Part shown: piece by piece, positions 1 to 8,729 of the stretch | Position numbering within the stretch: position 1 is the stretch's first letter | Layout of the letters: every line of letters begins with the position of its first letter | Origin: Pseudomonas sp. | Lineage (GTDB): Bacteria > Pseudomonadota > Gammaproteobacteria > Pseudomonadales > Pseudomonadaceae | Reading direction: 5' to 3' | DNA length: 8,729 nt | NCBI GenBank assembly: GCA_003525045.1 | Contig: DQGF01000516.1 | Location: forward strand, 1-8,729 | Made by a program: the position numbers and the translations under genes | The notes under the pieces: generated by a model | Seen by the model: only the letters and a program-made list of their open reading frames with translations | Told to the model about the DNA's origin: nothing | Databases searched by the model: none

Positions 1-416
1 GGCAGGTCGATCTTGTTCAGGACCGGCATGACTTCCAGGCCCTGTTCGATCGCCGTGTAGCAGTTGGCAACCGACTGCGCTTCAACGCCTTGACCGGCAT
101 CGACCACCAGCAACGCACCTTCACAAGCCGCCAGCGAGCGGCTGACTTCGTAGGTGAAGTCGACGTGACCAGGGGTGTCAATGAAGTTCAGCTGATACTT
201 GATACCATCGCGAGCGGTGTAATACAGGGTGACGCTGTGGGCCTTGATGGTGATCCCGCGTTCACGTTCCAGGTCCATGGAGTCCAGCACCTGGGCTTCC
301 ATTTCGCGCTCGGCAAGGCCGCCGCACATCTGGATGAAGCGATCGGCCAGCGTCGACTTGCCATGGTCAATGTGGGCGATGATGGAGAAATTGCGGATAT
401 GACTCAAATCACTCAC
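1..416 (-). CDS. lepA: Elongation factor 4 (LepA), N-terminal part, cut by the window edge
   Basis: Ribosome-bound translational GTPase that acts on stalled or mistranslocated ribosomes and in 30S assembly; peripheral to the membrane or cytosolic. The 138 codons visible translate without a break and start [20 protein letters not shown]. Seen motifs: G1/P-loop AHIDHGKST (residues 14-22), switch I RGITIKA (53-59), G3 DTPGH (80-84) and G4 NKID (134-137). The family is close to 600 residues, so about three quarters lies beyond base 1. The start is GTG at 416-414, chosen because the protein begins at the family's usual position. The ribosome binding site is weak (GAG, seven or so bases upstream). 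A terminator separates it from lptG, so it probably has its own promoter. The tripeptide RGI plus AHIDHGKS and [15 protein letters not shown] distinguish LepA from BipA/TypA and EF-G. Identification is near certain; the gene's position next to lptG is unusual. Confidence 0.96.
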   Translation of the reverse strand, partial: MSDLSHIRNFSIIAHIDHGKSTLADRFIQMCGGLAEREMEAQVLDSMDLERERGITIKAHSVTLYYTARDGIKYQLNFIDTPGHVDFTYEVSRSLAACEGALLVVDAGQGVEAQSVANCYTAIEQGLEVMPVLNKIDL

Positions 417-468
417 GGATCAACACTCAAAAAGGCTGCAGGCATAGCCCGCCGAAAAATAGCCGGGA

Positions 469-498
469 ATTGTACCTGATCCACGGCGCAAGCGTCAC
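469..498 (-). promoter_or_regulatory. Putative sigma-70 promoter of lepA
   Basis: On the minus strand a -35 box GTGACG (498-493, 4 of 6 to TTGACA) lies 18 bases before a -10 box TACAAT (474-469, 5 of 6 to TATAAT). Transcription would start near 462, giving a leader of about 46 bases before the GTG of lepA. It sits downstream of the terminator that ends lptFG, which is where a separate lepA promoter is needed. Sequence match only; no -35 of high quality. Confidence 0.4.
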
Positions 499-522
499 GT
501 TTGCAGGTCAGACGGCACGTAC

Positions 523-556
523 AAAAACGCCCCGGTCTTGCGGCAGGGGCGTTTTT
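523..556 (-). terminator. Rho-independent terminator after lptG, potentially bidirectional
   Basis: An 11-bp perfect stem pairs 523-533 (AAAAACGCCCC) with 546-556 (GGGGCGTTTTT) around a 12-base loop. Read on the minus strand it ends in a T run and falls 32 bases after the lptG stop codon, so it should end the lptFG transcript before lepA. The A/T tracts on both sides would let it work in either direction. A smaller hairpin (GCGGG 571-575 with CCCGC 581-585) lies directly after the lptG stop and has no T run. Confidence 0.85.
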
Positions 557-587
557 TGTTGTCGATTGGTGCGGGAAATCCCCGCGA

Positions 588-1649
588 TCAACCGGCCCGG
601 CGCAGTAACCAGAGTCCGGCCAGGGCGCAGATACTGGCCGGCAACAGCACCGCAAACAGCGGCGGGAAACCGAAAACCAGGCTCGAAGGACCCAGCAGAT
701 CCTGGACGATACGGAAGGTGAAGCCCACCAACACACCCGTGAACACCCGCTGACCGAGGGTCACCGAACGCAGCGGACCGAAGATGAAGGAAATCGCCAT
801 CAGCACCAGGGCTGCGGTGACCAACGGCTGCAATACCTTGACCCAAAATGCCAGCCAATAACGACCATTATTCAGCCCCTGGTCAGCCAGGTAGTGGATG
901 TAACCCCACAGGCCGGTGATCGACAGCGAATCGGGTGACATCACCACGGTGCTGAGCAATTGCGGGCTCAGCGCCACGTTCCAGCGCTCGACCGGGGTAG
1001 TCACCACTTCCGTGCTTTTTTCGTGGAATACCGTGGTCGTGACATCGCTCAACTGCCAGTGATCCTTGTCGAATTCCGCGCGCCTGGCGAAGCTCGAAGA
1101 CAGCATGTGGCGTTGATCGTCGAAGCGATAACGGGTCACGCCATACAGCAGACCATTGGGCTGTACCGAGTTGACGTGGATGAACTCGTCACCCTGGCGG
1201 TGCCACAAACCGTGCTTGGCGCTTTGCGCATCCCCACTGCCCTGAGCCAGGGAGCGATTGGCCTGGGCCGTGACTTCCGTCGCCGGGGCGATGTATTCGC
1301 CAATCAGCACGCCCACGACCATCAGGACCAGCATCGGCTTCATGACCGCCCAGACGATCCGTCCGACCGACACACCTGCCGCGCGCATGATGGTCAGCTC
1401 GCTGTGGCTGGCCAGACTGCCGAGGCCGATCAGGCAACCGATCAGCGCCGCCATCGGCAACATGTCGTAGAGACGGCGTGGCGCGGTCAGCAGGACATAA
1501 CTCAACACGTCTACCAGGGTATAGGTATCACTGGCGTCCCCCATCTCGTCGATGAAAGCAAACAGCGTCGCCAGACCGAGAATGATTCCCAGCACGGCCA
1601 GAATCGCCATGAACACACTGCTGCCGATGTAGCGATCGAGCTTAACCAC
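588..1649 (-). CDS. lptG: LPS export ABC transporter permease LptG
   Basis: Inner-membrane permease subunit of the LptB2FG ATP-binding-cassette complex, which pulls lipopolysaccharide out of the inner membrane and passes it through LptC and LptA to the outer-membrane LptDE. The 353 residues are close to the usual 355-360. Membrane segments are seen at about 11-33, 60-80 and 100-121, then a soluble periplasmic beta-jellyroll region (about 125-255), then segments at about 268-291, 301-320 and 329-349. The stretch SELTIMRAAGVS (83-94) between segments 2 and 3 is the cytoplasmic coupling helix that contacts LptB in the family. The start is GTG at 1649-1647, which lies within the end of lptF: the genes overlap by 8 bases (lptF stop TAA at 1644-1642), implying translational coupling. 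LptB and the LptCA bridge are encoded elsewhere. The order lptF-lptG is the standard one. Identification is firm. Confidence 0.97.
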   Translation of the reverse strand: MVKLDRYIGSSVFMAILAVLGIILGLATLFAFIDEMGDASDTYTLVDVLSYVLLTAPRRLYDMLPMAALIGCLIGLGSLASHSELTIMRAAGVSVGRIVWAVMKPMLVLMVVGVLIGEYIAPATEVTAQANRSLAQGSGDAQSAKHGLWHRQGDEFIHVNSVQPNGLLYGVTRYRFDDQRHMLSSSFARRAEFDKDHWQLSDVTTTVFHEKSTEVVTTPVERWNVALSPQLLSTVVMSPDSLSITGLWGYIHYLADQGLNNGRYWLAFWVKVLQPLVTAALVLMAISFIFGPLRSVTLGQRVFTGVLVGFTFRIVQDLLGPSSLVFGFPPLFAVLLPASICALAGLWLLRRAG

Positions 1650-2763
1650 GAGCCACCTCCAGCGCGCTGCGGCGACTCGCCATCTTCAAGCGCAGTGGCT
1701 CCCAATAGAGCAGGCCCAGGCCGATGACCAGGAAGATCGCATGCACCCACCACAACCCCAGCGCCGGCGGGATCTTGCCCTTTTCGAGAGCGCCGCGAGC
1801 GGCAATCAGGATCGACAGGTAGGCCATATAAAGAAGAATCGCCGGCAACAGCTTGAGGAAGCGGCCCTGGCGCGGATTGACCCGCGACAGCGGCACCGCC
1901 ATCAGGGTCACGATGAACACCAGCAACGGCAAGGACAGACGCCATTGCAATTCGGTGCGGTAACGGATGTCGTCACTGCCCAGCAGCGAACGGGTGGTCA
2001 TCGCGTCACGGTCGGTGACTTCGTCGCTGACGTCCGGCTTGGGCAGCAACACGCCGTACTCGTCGTACTTGATCGCCCGGTAGTCCGCCTGACCTGGATT
2101 ACCGTCGTAGCGATAGCCATTGTCGAGAATCAGGTAGCGGTTACCGTCGGCGCGGATTTCCTGACGCCCCTTTTCGGCCACCAGCACGGAAATCCCGCGA
2201 TCCTTCTTGTCGTCCGACGAAACGTTCTTTTGCGAAATGAATACACCGCCGAGGTTGACGCGGTCATCCGACAGCGTTTCGGTGTAGGTCACCCGCGTTC
2301 CGTCACGCAGCGCCTGGAAACGGCCAGGCTCAAGGGTATCGAACTCGGTCAGGGCATCCTGCTTGTTCAGCAGCAACTGGAACTGATTGGCCCCTTGCGG
2401 CGCCAGGCTCAGGCTGAGCCACGCCACCACCAATGCAACCAGGGTGGCCGGAAACAACGTCATTGCTAACAGCCGCTGCTGACTCATGCCGGTGGCCGAC
2501 AGCACGGTCATTTCGCTTTCAAGGTACAAACGACCGTAGGCCAGCAGAATCCCGAGAAACAGGCCCAACGGCAGAATCAACTGCAGGAAACCCGGCAGAC
2601 GAAAACCCATGATCAGAAACAGCGAGCCTGGATCCAGAAGGCCAGCCGCCGCCTGGGCGAGGTATTTGATGAAGCGTCCACTCATGATGATGACCAGTAG
2701 CACCGCACTGACGGCACTCAAGGTCAACAGGACTTCGCGGGATAGATAACGGAAGACAATCAA
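1642..2763 (-). CDS. lptF: LPS export ABC transporter permease LptF
   Basis: Partner permease of LptG in the LptB2FG lipopolysaccharide exporter of the inner membrane. It has the same plan: three N-terminal membrane segments (about 11-31, 52-75, 99-121), a periplasmic beta-jellyroll (about 125-260) and three C-terminal segments (about 275-294, 303-323, 333-355). The coupling helix ESEMTVLSATG (82-92) precedes segment 3. I choose TTG at 2763-2761 as the start, giving 373 residues beginning MIVFRYLSRE: a TGGAG ribosome binding site (2776-2772) lies 8 bases upstream, and homologues begin at the same point (E. coli MIIIRYL). An in-frame GTG at 2772-2770 would give 376 residues (MSGLIVF) but its G is part of that ribosome binding site, so it cannot be served by it. 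The gene is first in the lptFG operon, divergent from pepA. Confidence 0.96.
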   Translation of the reverse strand: MIVFRYLSREVLLTLSAVSAVLLVIIMSGRFIKYLAQAAAGLLDPGSLFLIMGFRLPGFLQLILPLGLFLGILLAYGRLYLESEMTVLSATGMSQQRLLAMTLFPATLVALVVAWLSLSLAPQGANQFQLLLNKQDALTEFDTLEPGRFQALRDGTRVTYTETLSDDRVNLGGVFISQKNVSSDDKKDRGISVLVAEKGRQEIRADGNRYLILDNGYRYDGNPGQADYRAIKYDEYGVLLPKPDVSDEVTDRDAMTTRSLLGSDDIRYRTELQWRLSLPLLVFIVTLMAVPLSRVNPRQGRFLKLLPAILLYMAYLSILIAARGALEKGKIPPALGLWWVHAIFLVIGLGLLYWEPLRLKMASRRSALEVARG

Positions 2764-2771
2764 ACCAGACA

Positions 2772-2776
2772 CTCCA
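2772..2776 (-). promoter_or_regulatory. Shine-Dalgarno of lptF that decides a TTG start
   Basis: TGGAG on the minus strand, 8 bases before the TTG codon at 2763. It overlaps the alternative GTG codon at 2772, which argues against that start. Confidence 0.7.
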
Positions 2777-2788
2777 GGGTTGTCAGGC
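2776..2788 (+). repeat. 13-bp direct repeat, copy 1
   Basis: AGGGTTGTCAGGC, identical to the copy at 3017-3029 and 241 bases away from it. This copy lies in the lptF leader, directly upstream of the ribosome binding site. A shorter inverted version (AGCCTGACA, 2951-2959) lies inside the REPIN between the two. The meaning is unknown; it could be an operator half or a trace of a duplication or insertion. Confidence 0.6.
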
Positions 2789-2854
2789 TAAGGCGGCCAA
2801 ACAAGCAAACGTATCAGGCAGCCCGCAGGGCAGAGCCGCCGAAAAAGTTGGCGC

Positions 2855-2883
2855 ATTATCCTGTGATTGGGTGCGCCTGTCAC
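2855..2883 (-). promoter_or_regulatory. Probable sigma-70 promoter of lptFG
   Basis: On the minus strand, -35 GTGACA (2883-2878, 5 of 6) and -10 GATAAT (2860-2855, 5 of 6) are separated by exactly 17 bases. Transcription would begin near 2848, giving a leader of about 85 bases to the lptF start. No other equally good match is seen in this gap. The REPIN lies just upstream of it. Confidence 0.6.
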
Positions 2884-2905
2884 TGCGCAATGGTGCGGGG
2901 GGTGT

Positions 2906-4632
<1,727 letters not shown>

Positions 4633-4640
4633 AACCGATG

Positions 4641-4680
4641 ACCCCGGGCGGCGCCACTTTCCGGTGACGCCGCCCGGGGT
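4641..4680 (+). other. Strong GC-rich hairpin between pepA and holC
   Basis: A perfect 13-bp stem pairs 4641-4653 (ACCCCGGGCGGCG) with 4668-4680 (CGCCGCCCGGGGT); the 14-base loop can extend it with CAC/GTG. No T run follows on either strand, so it is not a classical terminator. It begins eight bases after the pepA stop and ends two bases before the AGGA ribosome binding site of holC (4683-4686). It could be a partial terminator, a block to 3' exonucleases that stabilises the pepA transcript, or a structure that limits holC translation. Confidence 0.7.
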
Positions 4681-4692
4681 TCAGGAACCGCA

Positions 4693-5121
4693 ATGACCAA
4701 AGTCGACTTCTATATCCTGCCCAGCGCCGATCCTTCGGCGCGGCTGGATTTCGCCTGCAAGCTCACCGAGAAAGCCTGGCGCATGGGCCACCGCATCTAC
4801 CTGCATTGCAGCGATGCCGCCCAGCGTGACGATCTTGATGCGCGCCTGTGGGCGTTCAAGGGCGAAAGCTTCGTGCCTCACGGTCCCGCCGAAAGCGAGC
4901 CCGAGGGGGTGATCGTGCTGGGCCTGGGCAATGACTGCGGTCTGCATCAGGATCTGCTGGTCAACCTCGACCTGAAAGTCCCGACCTTCGCCGGGCAATT
5001 CGCTCGTGTGGCGGAAGTGGTAGTTGAAGATCCGACGATTCGTCAGGCCGCGCGGGAGAGTTTCCGCTTCTACCGCGAACAGGGCTATCCTCTGCAAGAT
5101 CACCGTTTACAGCGACTCTGA
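4693..5121 (+). CDS. holC: DNA polymerase III subunit chi
   Basis: The chi subunit of the replicative polymerase clamp loader. In the family it pairs with psi (HolD) and binds the C-terminal tail of single-strand binding protein, tying the holoenzyme to SSB-coated lagging-strand DNA. The 142 residues are close to the 147 of E. coli. The N-terminus MTKVDFYILP followed by a helix (CKLTEKAWRMGHRIYLHC, about 22-39) and the stretch LWAFKGESFVPHG (52-64) are typical of the family. ATG at 4693 has an AGGA ribosome binding site 6 bases upstream. The order pepA-holC-valS is conserved in many gammaproteobacteria, which supports the call. It lies 60 bases after pepA, behind the hairpin, and 8 bases before the next gene, so all three are likely one transcription unit. 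No psi gene is in the window. Confidence 0.95.
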   Translation: MTKVDFYILPSADPSARLDFACKLTEKAWRMGHRIYLHCSDAAQRDDLDARLWAFKGESFVPHGPAESEPEGVIVLGLGNDCGLHQDLLVNLDLKVPTFAGQFARVAEVVVEDPTIRQAARESFRFYREQGYPLQDHRLQRL

Positions 5122-5129
5122 GCATTCCG

Positions 5130-5519
5130 ATGGACATTCCAAAACCGCAGCAACAGTCCGCGCACCTGTTGGACGACCTCGAGTCGATCCGCCAACTGCT
5201 CGGCGATAACAACCTGCAACCACCGTTGTTGACCGACACGGTCGAGGACGATGACCAGGAACAGATTCCAATGTTGTTCGACACAGTCAGCGCTTCTCAG
5301 CCAACTGTCGAACCGACGCCCCCCGCCCCTCCTGCCAAACCGGCTCCGGACACCACGAGCAAAGGTCCCGATGTCTTGCTGCATCTGGACGGCGAACTGC
5401 GCGCCGCCGCCATGTTGATCATGCAGGACGTGATCGACGACTTCTCCCCGCACATTGAAACCGAAATCAAACGCCGGCTCGCCGCGCGAATGGAGCGGTT
5501 GCTCAGCCAGTACGAGTAA
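5130..5519 (+). CDS. Small acidic protein of unknown function between holC and valS
   Basis: I do not recognise a characterised function. Genes at this place in pseudomonads are annotated as hypothetical or, loosely, as chi-related. The 129 residues have three parts: an acidic N-terminal part with a predicted helix (AHLLDDLESIRQLLGD, 11-26), a proline/alanine-rich linker (about 57-80), and a C-terminal part with helices (about 86-128, ELRAAAMLIMQDVIDDF and ETEIKRRLAARMERLLSQ). In the N-terminal part a short motif occurs twice, PLLTDTV (32-38) and PMLFDTV (47-53), 15 residues apart. There is no signal peptide and no membrane segment, so it should be cytosolic. It starts 8 bases after holC with only a weak ribosome binding site (GAG at the holC stop), which suggests translational coupling. 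The start is ATG 5130. Inference only: a partner of chi or of the replisome. Confidence 0.85.
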   Translation: MDIPKPQQQSAHLLDDLESIRQLLGDNNLQPPLLTDTVEDDDQEQIPMLFDTVSASQPTVEPTPPAPPAKPAPDTTSKGPDVLLHLDGELRAAAMLIMQDVIDDFSPHIETEIKRRLAARMERLLSQYE

Positions 5520-5539
5520 ACCTGAGTCGAGCGGGCTTC

Positions 5540-5672
5540 TGTGGCGAGGGAGTTTGCTCCCGCTCGGTTGCGAAGCAGCCGCAAAGCCTGAACACGCGGA
5601 GTACCTGACACACCTGACTTGCTGATGTTGGGGCCGCTTCGCGCCCCAACGGGAGCAAGCTCCCTCGCCACA
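5540..5672. repeat. REPIN of a second sequence class between the hypothetical gene and valS
   Basis: The left arm (5540-5561) begins TGTGGCGAGGGAG and ends GCTCCC; the right arm (5651-5672) is its reverse complement with one mismatch in 22 bases. The 89-base spacer holds two smaller hairpins: CGGTTGC/GCAGCCG around 5564-5580 and GTTGGGG/CCCCAAC just inside the right arm. This is the GGCGAGGGAGCTTGCTCCC class of P. fluorescens REP, different from the one at 2906-3003, so a different RAYT would be expected to have moved it. In RNA it folds into a long hairpin and, lying directly after the hypothetical gene's stop (5519), could protect or end the pepA-holC transcript. No separate terminator with a T run is seen here. 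Confidence 0.9.
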
Positions 5673-5736
5673 GGTCCATTCCACACTTTGATCTGCGCGC
5701 TGTCTGCACCTGCTCGCCCTATCCCCCATGCCCCGC

Positions 5737-5742
5737 TATACT
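5737..5742 (+). promoter_or_regulatory. Probable -10 box of valS
   Basis: TATACT (5 of 6 to TATAAT) lies 43 bases before the valS ATG, giving a leader of about 37 bases. No good -35 is seen at 16-18 bases upstream. The ribosome binding site is AGGGT at 5771-5775, 10 bases before ATG. The REPIN upstream makes read-through from holC less likely, so a promoter is needed here. Confidence 0.4.
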
Positions 5743-5785
5743 TGCCGGCTTTTCCTGAATAAATGCCAATAGGGTCCCGCCGCGC

Positions 5786-8632
5786 ATGGATAAGACCTAC
5801 CAGCCGCACGCCATTGAAACTTCCTGGTACAACACCTGGGAGTCAGAGAATTACTTCGCCCCGCAAGGCGCGGGCGAGTCCTACACCATCATGATCCCGC
5901 CGCCGAACGTCACCGGCAGCCTGCACATGGGTCACGGCTTCAACAACGCGATCATGGACGCCCTGATCCGTTTCCGCCGCATGCAGGGTCGTAACACCCT
6001 GTGGCAGCCGGGTACCGATCACGCCGGTATCGCCACACAAATGCTGGTGGAACGCCAACTCGAAGCCCAGGGCCAGAACCGTCACGACCTGGGCCGCGAA
6101 AAATTCCTCGAGAAAGTCTGGGAGTGGAAGGATCAATCCGGCGGCAACATCAGCCGCCAGATCCGCCGCCTCGGCTCGTCCGTGGACTGGAGCCGCGAGC
6201 GCTTCACCATGGACGACGGCCTCTCGGAAGCCGTTAAAGAAGCCTTTGTGCGCCTGCACGAAGACGGCCTGATCTATCGCGGCAAGCGCCTGGTCAACTG
6301 GGACACCAAGTTGCACACGGCGATTTCCGACCTCGAAGTGGAAAACCACGACGAGAAAGGTTTCCTGTGGAACCTGAAGTACCCGCTGGCCGACGGCGCC
6401 AAGACCGCTGAAGGCAACGATTACCTGATCGTCGCGACCACTCGCCCGGAAACCATGCTCGGCGACGCCGCCGTCGCCGTTAACCCGAACGATGAGCGCT
6501 ACCAAGCCCTGATCGGCAAATTTGTCGAGCTGCCGCTGGTCGGCCGCCGCATTCCGATCATCGCCGACGATTATTGCGATCCTGAATTCGGCACCGGCTG
6601 CGTGAAAATCACCCCGGCCCACGATTTCAACGACTACGAAGTCGGCAAGCGCCACAACCTGCCGCTGCTGAACATCTTCGACAAGAACGCCGCTGTCTTG
6701 CCAGCCTGTCAGGTGTTCAACCTCGACGGCACGTTGAACGAAAGCATCGACGGCAAGATCCCGGCCGAGTACGCCGGCCTTGACCGCTTCGAAGCACGCA
6801 AGCAGATCGTAGCTGCGTTCGACGCTGCCGGCCTCTTGGTCAGCGTCAACGATCACGCCCTGAAAGTGCCGAAAGGCGACCGTTCCGGGACCATCATCGA
6901 GCCGTGGCTGACCGATCAGTGGTACGTGTCGACCAAGCCATTGGCCGAGCCGGCGATTGCTGCCGTTGAAGACGGCCGCATTCAGTTCGTGCCCAAGCAA
7001 TACGAAAACATGTACTTCTCGTGGATGCGCGACATCCAGGATTGGTGCATCAGCCGTCAGCTGTGGTGGGGCCACCGGATTCCAGCCTGGTACGACGAGT
7101 CGGGCAAGGTCTATGTCGGTCGCGACGAAGCCGAAGTGCGTGCCAAGAACAACCTCGGTCCGGACGTTGCGCTGCAACAGGACAACGACGTTCTCGACAC
7201 CTGGTTCAGTTCGGGCCTGTGGACGTTCTCCACGCTCGGCTGGCCTGAGCAGACCGAATTCCTGAAGAAATTCCACTCCACCGACGTGCTCGTGACTGGC
7301 TTCGACATCATTTTCTTCTGGGTTGCCCGGATGATCATGCTCACCATGCATTTGGTGAAAAACGAAGACGGCACGCCGCAGGTTCCGTTCAAGACCGTTT
7401 ACGTGCATGGCCTGGTGCGTGATGGCCAGGGCCAGAAGATGTCCAAGTCAAAGGGCAACGTCCTTGATCCACTGGACATCATCGACGGTATCGAACTCGA
7501 AGACCTGGTGCAGAAACGCACCTCCGGCATGATGCAGCCGAAACTGGCGAAGAAGATCGAGAAGCAGACTCGCGACGAGTTCGCCGACGGCATCGCCAGC
7601 TACGGCACCGACGCCCTGCGCTTCACCTTCTGCTCGCTGGCGTCGACCGGTCGCGACATCAAATTCGACATGGGTCGCGTCGAAGGCTATCGCAATTTCT
7701 GCAACAAGATCTGGAACGCAGCGCGCTACGTGTTGGACAAAGGCGAAGACTGCGGTCAGAACGGCGAAGCCTACGAGCTGTCCCTGGCGGATCGCTGGAT
7801 CATTTCGCAGCTGCAACGCACCGAAGCCGAAGTGACCCGCCAGCTTGACCAGTTCCGTTTCGACCTGGCGGCACAAGCCTTGTACGAGTTCATCTGGAAC
7901 CAGTATTGCGACTGGTACCTGGAACTGTCCAAACCTGTGCTGTGGGACGAAAACGCGCCGGTCGAACGTCAGCGCGGCACCCGCCGCACCCTGGTTCGGG
8001 TGCTGGAAGTTGCCCTGCGTCTGGCACACCCGTTCATGCCGTTCATCACCGAAGAAATCTGGCAGCGCATCGCGCCGCTGGCCGGTATCGAAGGCAAAAC
8101 GATCATGCTGCAACCTTGGCCAGTGGCCAACGAAGCACGCATCGATCAGGGCGCCGAAGATGACATCGAGTGGCTGAAGACGCTGATGCTCGGCACGCGC
8201 AACATTCGCGCCGAGATGAACATTGGTCCGGGCAAGCCGCTGAACCTGTTCCTGAAAAACGTCAGCGCCGAAGATCAGCGTCGCCTCACCGAGAACGAAG
8301 CCCTGTTGAAGAAACTGGCACGTCTGGAGTCGATCACCGTTCTGAAGGCTGGCGAAGAAGCACCACTGTCCGCGACCGCACTGGTGGGCGAGATGGAAGT
8401 GCTGGTGCCGATGGCCGGCCTGATCGACAAGGATGCCGAGCTGGCACGCCTGGACAAGGAAATCCTGCGCCTGCAGGGCGAAGTTCAGCGCGTGGGCGGC
8501 AAGCTGTCCAATGCCGGCTTCGTCGACAAGGCCCCGGCCGAAGTCATCGACAAGGAACGCGCCAAACTGGCTGAAGCCGAACAGGCTTTGGGCAAGCTGG
8601 CGGAGCAGCATGCGCGGATTGCCAGTTTGTAA
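5786..8632 (+). CDS. valS: Valyl-tRNA synthetase
   Basis: Class I aminoacyl-tRNA synthetase that charges tRNA-Val with valine using ATP and hydrolyses mischarged Thr-tRNA-Val. The 948 residues match the family (about 950). Seen in order: the class I HIGH motif as HMGH (47-50, within [14 protein letters not shown]), the CP1 editing domain (about 190-345) with [12 protein letters not shown] (216-227) and the [14 protein letters not shown] stretch (272-285, including the editing Asp 280), DTWFSSGLW (471-479), the catalytic loop KMSKS (551-555), the helical anticodon-binding domain (about 670-820) and a C-terminal coiled coil (about 880-946) typical of ValS that contacts the tRNA. All key motifs are intact. 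ATG 5786 gives the family N-terminus [15 protein letters not shown]. The gene is single, after a REPIN, and ends in its own terminator. Confidence 0.98.
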   Translation: MDKTYQPHAIETSWYNTWESENYFAPQGAGESYTIMIPPPNVTGSLHMGHGFNNAIMDALIRFRRMQGRNTLWQPGTDHAGIATQMLVERQLEAQGQNRHDLGREKFLEKVWEWKDQSGGNISRQIRRLGSSVDWSRERFTMDDGLSEAVKEAFVRLHEDGLIYRGKRLVNWDTKLHTAISDLEVENHDEKGFLWNLKYPLADGAKTAEGNDYLIVATTRPETMLGDAAVAVNPNDERYQALIGKFVELPLVGRRIPIIADDYCDPEFGTGCVKITPAHDFNDYEVGKRHNLPLLNIFDKNAAVLPACQVFNLDGTLNESIDGKIPAEYAGLDRFEARKQIVAAFDAAGLLVSVNDHALKVPKGDRSGTIIEPWLTDQWYVSTKPLAEPAIAAVEDGRIQFVPKQYENMYFSWMRDIQDWCISRQLWWGHRIPAWYDESGKVYVGRDEAEVRAKNNLGPDVALQQDNDVLDTWFSSGLWTFSTLGWPEQTEFLKKFHSTDVLVTGFDIIFFWVARMIMLTMHLVKNEDGTPQVPFKTVYVHGLVRDGQGQKMSKSKGNVLDPLDIIDGIELEDLVQKRTSGMMQPKLAKKIEKQTRDEFADGIASYGTDALRFTFCSLASTGRDIKFDMGRVEGYRNFCNKIWNAARYVLDKGEDCGQNGEAYELSLADRWIISQLQRTEAEVTRQLDQFRFDLAAQALYEFIWNQYCDWYLELSKPVLWDENAPVERQRGTRRTLVRVLEVALRLAHPFMPFITEEIWQRIAPLAGIEGKTIMLQPWPVANEARIDQGAEDDIEWLKTLMLGTRNIRAEMNIGPGKPLNLFLKNVSAEDQRRLTENEALLKKLARLESITVLKAGEEAPLSATALVGEMEVLVPMAGLIDKDAELARLDKEILRLQGEVQRVGGKLSNAGFVDKAPAEVIDKERAKLAEAEQALGKLAEQHARIASL

Positions 8633-8650
8633 CGGCAAATCGCAATGAAG

Positions 8651-8679
8651 AGGGAGGCCCGCAACGGCCTCCCTTTTTT
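8651..8679 (+). terminator. Rho-independent terminator of valS
   Basis: A GGGAGGCC stem (8652-8659) pairs with GGCCTCCC (8666-8673), extended by A8651-T8674, around the loop CGCAAC, followed by a run of six T (8674-8679). It lies 19 bases after the valS stop codon. Confidence 0.95.
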
Positions 8680-8715
8680 GTGCCTTCCAAATTTCCCCAA
8701 ACACCGAAAATCCCC

Positions 8716-8729
8716 TGTGGGAGCGAGCC
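8716..8729 (+). repeat. Start of a third REP sequence, cut by the window edge
   Basis: TGTGGGAGCGAGCC is the opening of the P. fluorescens REP form that usually continues TGCTCGCGA. Only 14 bases are visible, so whether it is single or part of a REPIN cannot be seen. Confidence 0.6.

Noticed and set aside
90..479. 129-codon plus-strand open frame over the lepA start.
   Set aside because: It is antisense to lepA, whose GTPase motifs are unmistakable, and it has no family resemblance.
5728..5772. 14-codon open frame (ATG to TAG) just before valS, considered as a leader peptide.
   Set aside because: It contains no valine codons, its start lies upstream of the likely -10 box at 5737-5742, so it would not be in the transcript, and there is no attenuator-like hairpin with a T run before valS. 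T-box control of valS is not a Pseudomonas mechanism.

Overview
The window looks like a chromosomal segment of a Pseudomonas, most likely from the P. fluorescens group. The basis is close recognition of lptF, lptG, pepA, holC, valS and the start of lepA, high GC with few TTA, CTA or TCA codons, and paired REP sequences of the kinds typical of that group (cores GAGCGAGCTTGCTCGCGA and GGCGAGGGAGCTTGCTCCC). It is core genome, not an island: I see no transposase, phage gene, CRISPR array, tRNA or rRNA.

Left part, minus strand (1-2883). Read in the direction of transcription, a promoter at 2855-2883 precedes lptF, which overlaps lptG by 8 bases. The pair encodes the two permease subunits of the LptB2FG lipopolysaccharide exporter. 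A hairpin terminator (523-556) ends this operon. The first 138 codons of lepA (elongation factor 4) follow at 416-1 from their own putative promoter and run off the window. In the Pseudomonas genomes I know, lepA lies after algU-mucABD and not after lptG, so this junction is unexpected.

Divergent gap (2764-3141). It holds the lptF promoter, a 98-bp REPIN (two inverted REP arms), a 13-bp direct repeat on either side of that block, and the pepA upstream region with a 10-bp direct repeat.

Right part, plus strand (3142-8729). pepA (leucyl aminopeptidase) is followed by a strong GC-rich hairpin, then holC (DNA polymerase III chi) and a small acidic hypothetical gene 8 bases later. A second REPIN of another sequence class (5540-5672) separates this cluster from valS (valyl-tRNA synthetase), which has its own probable -10 box and a clear terminator at 8651-8679. 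The window ends inside a third REP.

No new multi-gene system is evident. The points most worth following are the small gene between holC and valS with a duplicated short motif, the lptG/lepA junction, and the repeats and hairpins in the intergenic gaps.
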